A DNA stretch of 30,488 nt from assembly GCA_018830365.1 (NCBI GenBank), contig JAHJSK010000022.1, forward strand, positions 1-30,488. The letters run 5' to 3'. This DNA is from Patescibacteria group bacterium (GTDB lineage Bacteria; Patescibacteriota; Minisyncoccia; Minisyncoccales; CG1-02-41-26). A model generated the notes under the pieces. That model was given only the letters and a program-made list of their open reading frames with translations. It was not told the DNA's origin and ran no database searches. The position numbers and the translations under genes are program-made. This document shows positions 29,761 through 30,488 of the stretch, piece by piece (the stretch's first letter is position 1; every line of letters starts with the position of its first letter).

Positions 29761-29785
29761 TAATTTAGGGTGAATTATGAATTTC

Positions 29786-29948
29786 GCTGGATCGTCCGAA
29801 GGGCGAGACTCCCCGTGGGGCTGTTTTCTAATTTTGAATTTCTAATTTTGAATTTTGAATAAATTTTGAATGTTCTAATTTTAAAATTCAAGTATTCGAA
29901 TTTGATTCAAAATCAACCCTACGGGGAGTCCGCCAAAAGGAGTCCAGC
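29786..29948. repeat. Inverted GC-rich repeats enclosing a heptad array
   Basis: The left arm 29786-29823 (GCTGGATCG...GACTCCCCGTGGGGCTG) and the right arm 29914-29948 are imperfect inverted copies of one repeat, also present at 18155-18193. Between them run CTAATTT and TGAATTT heptads (29828-29862). It has the look of a small mobile cassette, but no target duplication is clear. Confidence 0.6.
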
Positions 29949-29972
29949 AAAATTCAAAATTCATACGAGGTA

Positions 29973-30000
29973 TTGACATTTTTATTTTTTTTGCTATCTT
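29973..30000 (+). promoter_or_regulatory. Promoter for the small orphan gene at 30224
   Basis: TTGACA (29973-29978), a 16-bp spacer and TATCTT (29995-30000), with an extended TGC just before the -10. The predicted leader is about 215 bases and contains a 12-bp hairpin, resembling the long structured leader of the coiled-coil gene on the other strand. Confidence 0.6.
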
Positions 30001-30223
30001 TAATATTGAAATTGAAATTTATTAATTATTGAAAATTTTATCAGTGTGGCAGGATGGCGTCCCTCCTCGTCGCTCCTAGCCGCACGCCCCCTCTTTGGCA
30101 AATTTATTTTTATTTTTGTCTGTGCCAAAGAGGGCTGGTCTTTTACAATTTTATATTTATTGTATCGTTTACGGAATGTGTTTTGGAATGTGTTTGAAAT
30201 TTAGATAAATTAAGGAGGAAGAC

Positions 30224-30442
30224 ATGAAGTTAATAAGTGTTACTATAAATGGAGAGGAATGTTTCCTTTATGATGGGATGGAGCTCCAATATGCGTTGAA
30301 ATGGGAAGAGATAAAAATGGTCAGGTCAAAGGAATATTCGCTTTATGTTTATAATGGACTGGAAAATTTGGACAGCAAATTTCAATTTTTAAGATATAAT
30401 TGTATAATAGAAAAACATGAAAAAAACATCGTATTCAGATAA
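30224..30442 (+). CDS. Small protein of unknown function
   Basis: The 72-residue product (MKLISVTINGEECFLYDGME, then LQYALKWEEIKMVRSKEYSL) has no membrane segment or recognisable motif; alternating hydrophobic residues suggest a small beta-rich fold. The start is secured by AAGGAGGAAGAC just before the ATG, nearly the same as for the coiled-coil gene. Its last 26 bases overlap the start of a transposase frame, so its C-terminus may have been altered by insertion of that element. Confidence 0.6.
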   Translation: MKLISVTINGEECFLYDGMELQYALKWEEIKMVRSKEYSLYVYNGLENLDSKFQFLRYNCIIEKHEKNIVFR

Positions 30443-30488
30443 ACAAAAAGTCCAGGTTGTCCTGGACGCCATTAAAGGTCAAAAAACA
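30417..30488 (+). CDS. IS3-type transposase OrfA, first 24 codons
   Basis: From ATG 30417 the frame reads MKKTSYSDKQKVQVVLDAIK then GQKT to the window edge. This matches the start of IS3-family OrfA helix-turn-helix proteins (K-x-Y-T/S-x-E/D-x-K-x-K-V-x-x-x-L-x-A-I-K-G-E/Q-K-T). The rest lies outside the window. The left terminal repeat of the element was not identified. A TATAAT at about 30395 could belong to its promoter. Confidence 0.65.
   Translation, partial: MKKTSYSDKQKVQVVLDAIKGQKT

Larger units (their letters stand above)
29608..30223. repeat. Repeat-dense 616-bp stretch
   Basis: No gene is seen. In order: palindrome 29609-29625; hairpin 29671-29760 with heptads in its loop; inverted pair 29786-29823 / 29914-29948 enclosing heptads 29828-29862; promoter 29973-30000; and a structured leader 30007-30223 with a 12-bp hairpin (CCCTCTTTGGCA against its complement, about 30089-30137). 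Confidence 0.7.

Noticed and set aside
30007..30223. Known structured RNA (6S, tmRNA, riboswitch) in the long leader
   Set aside because: A 12-bp hairpin and GC-rich patch are visible, but none of the signature sequences of those RNAs could be recognised.
1..30488. tRNA or rRNA genes
   Set aside because: I looked for T-loop (GGTTCGAATCC-like) and acceptor-stem patterns and found none. TTCGAATC at about 18112 belongs to a heptad array.

Overview
The window looks like a chromosomal segment of a low-GC member of the Candidate Phyla Radiation (Patescibacteria), most likely a Parcubacteria-type lineage. The reasons are compact housekeeping proteins, A/T-rich coding, core genes mostly without Shine-Dalgarno (SD) sequences, several small secreted orphan proteins, and dense intergenic palindromes and strings. 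TGA is used as a stop (ftsK, holB and others), so the TGA-recoding Absconditabacteria/Gracilibacteria are unlikely. The lineage call is inference; no rRNA gene is present.

Layout. 1-190 is the end of a HicA-like toxin gene. 212-17272 is one long plus-strand block: rpoB, a secreted fibronectin-type-III protein, a small membrane protein, rpoC, a frameshifted lipocalin (AttH/CrtC-like) gene, a gingipain-type propeptide without its protease, ftsK, an MNT-HEPN pair, and recA interrupted by a 355-residue intein with a LAGLIDADG endonuclease. A bidirectional terminator closes it. 17370-21161 is a minus-strand block: rpsF-ssb-rpsR, a toxin-antitoxin pair whose toxin has lost its start, a small coiled-coil gene with its own promoter, and rnhB with an invaded N-terminus. 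21414-30488 is again plus-strand: a beta-helix protein, a DUF4143 ATPase, a putative zinc metalloprotease, holB (delta'), frr, an ACT-domain protein, a small Cys-containing protein, rseP, a secreted helical protein, a small orphan and the first codons of an IS3-type transposase.

Functionally the core genes cover transcription (RpoB/RpoC), replication and recombination (SSB, delta', RecA, RNase HII, FtsK), translation (S6, S18, RRF) and membrane proteolysis (RseP). The accessory genes are secreted proteins, toxin-antitoxin modules and orphans.

The most striking unexplained structure is between the genes. Many intergenic stretches are arrays of degenerate A/T-rich 7-bp units kept in strict register. 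One run of 15 heptads abuts the rpoC ATG. GC-rich palindromes, cloverleaf-like three-hairpin elements, a MITE-like element and A/T hairpin elements are interspersed with them and have invaded coding sequence in rnhB, the toxin gene and probably rpoB's 3' end. Four small genes or mini-ORFs break the pattern with near-perfect SD sequences; three of them have recognisable promoters of their own.
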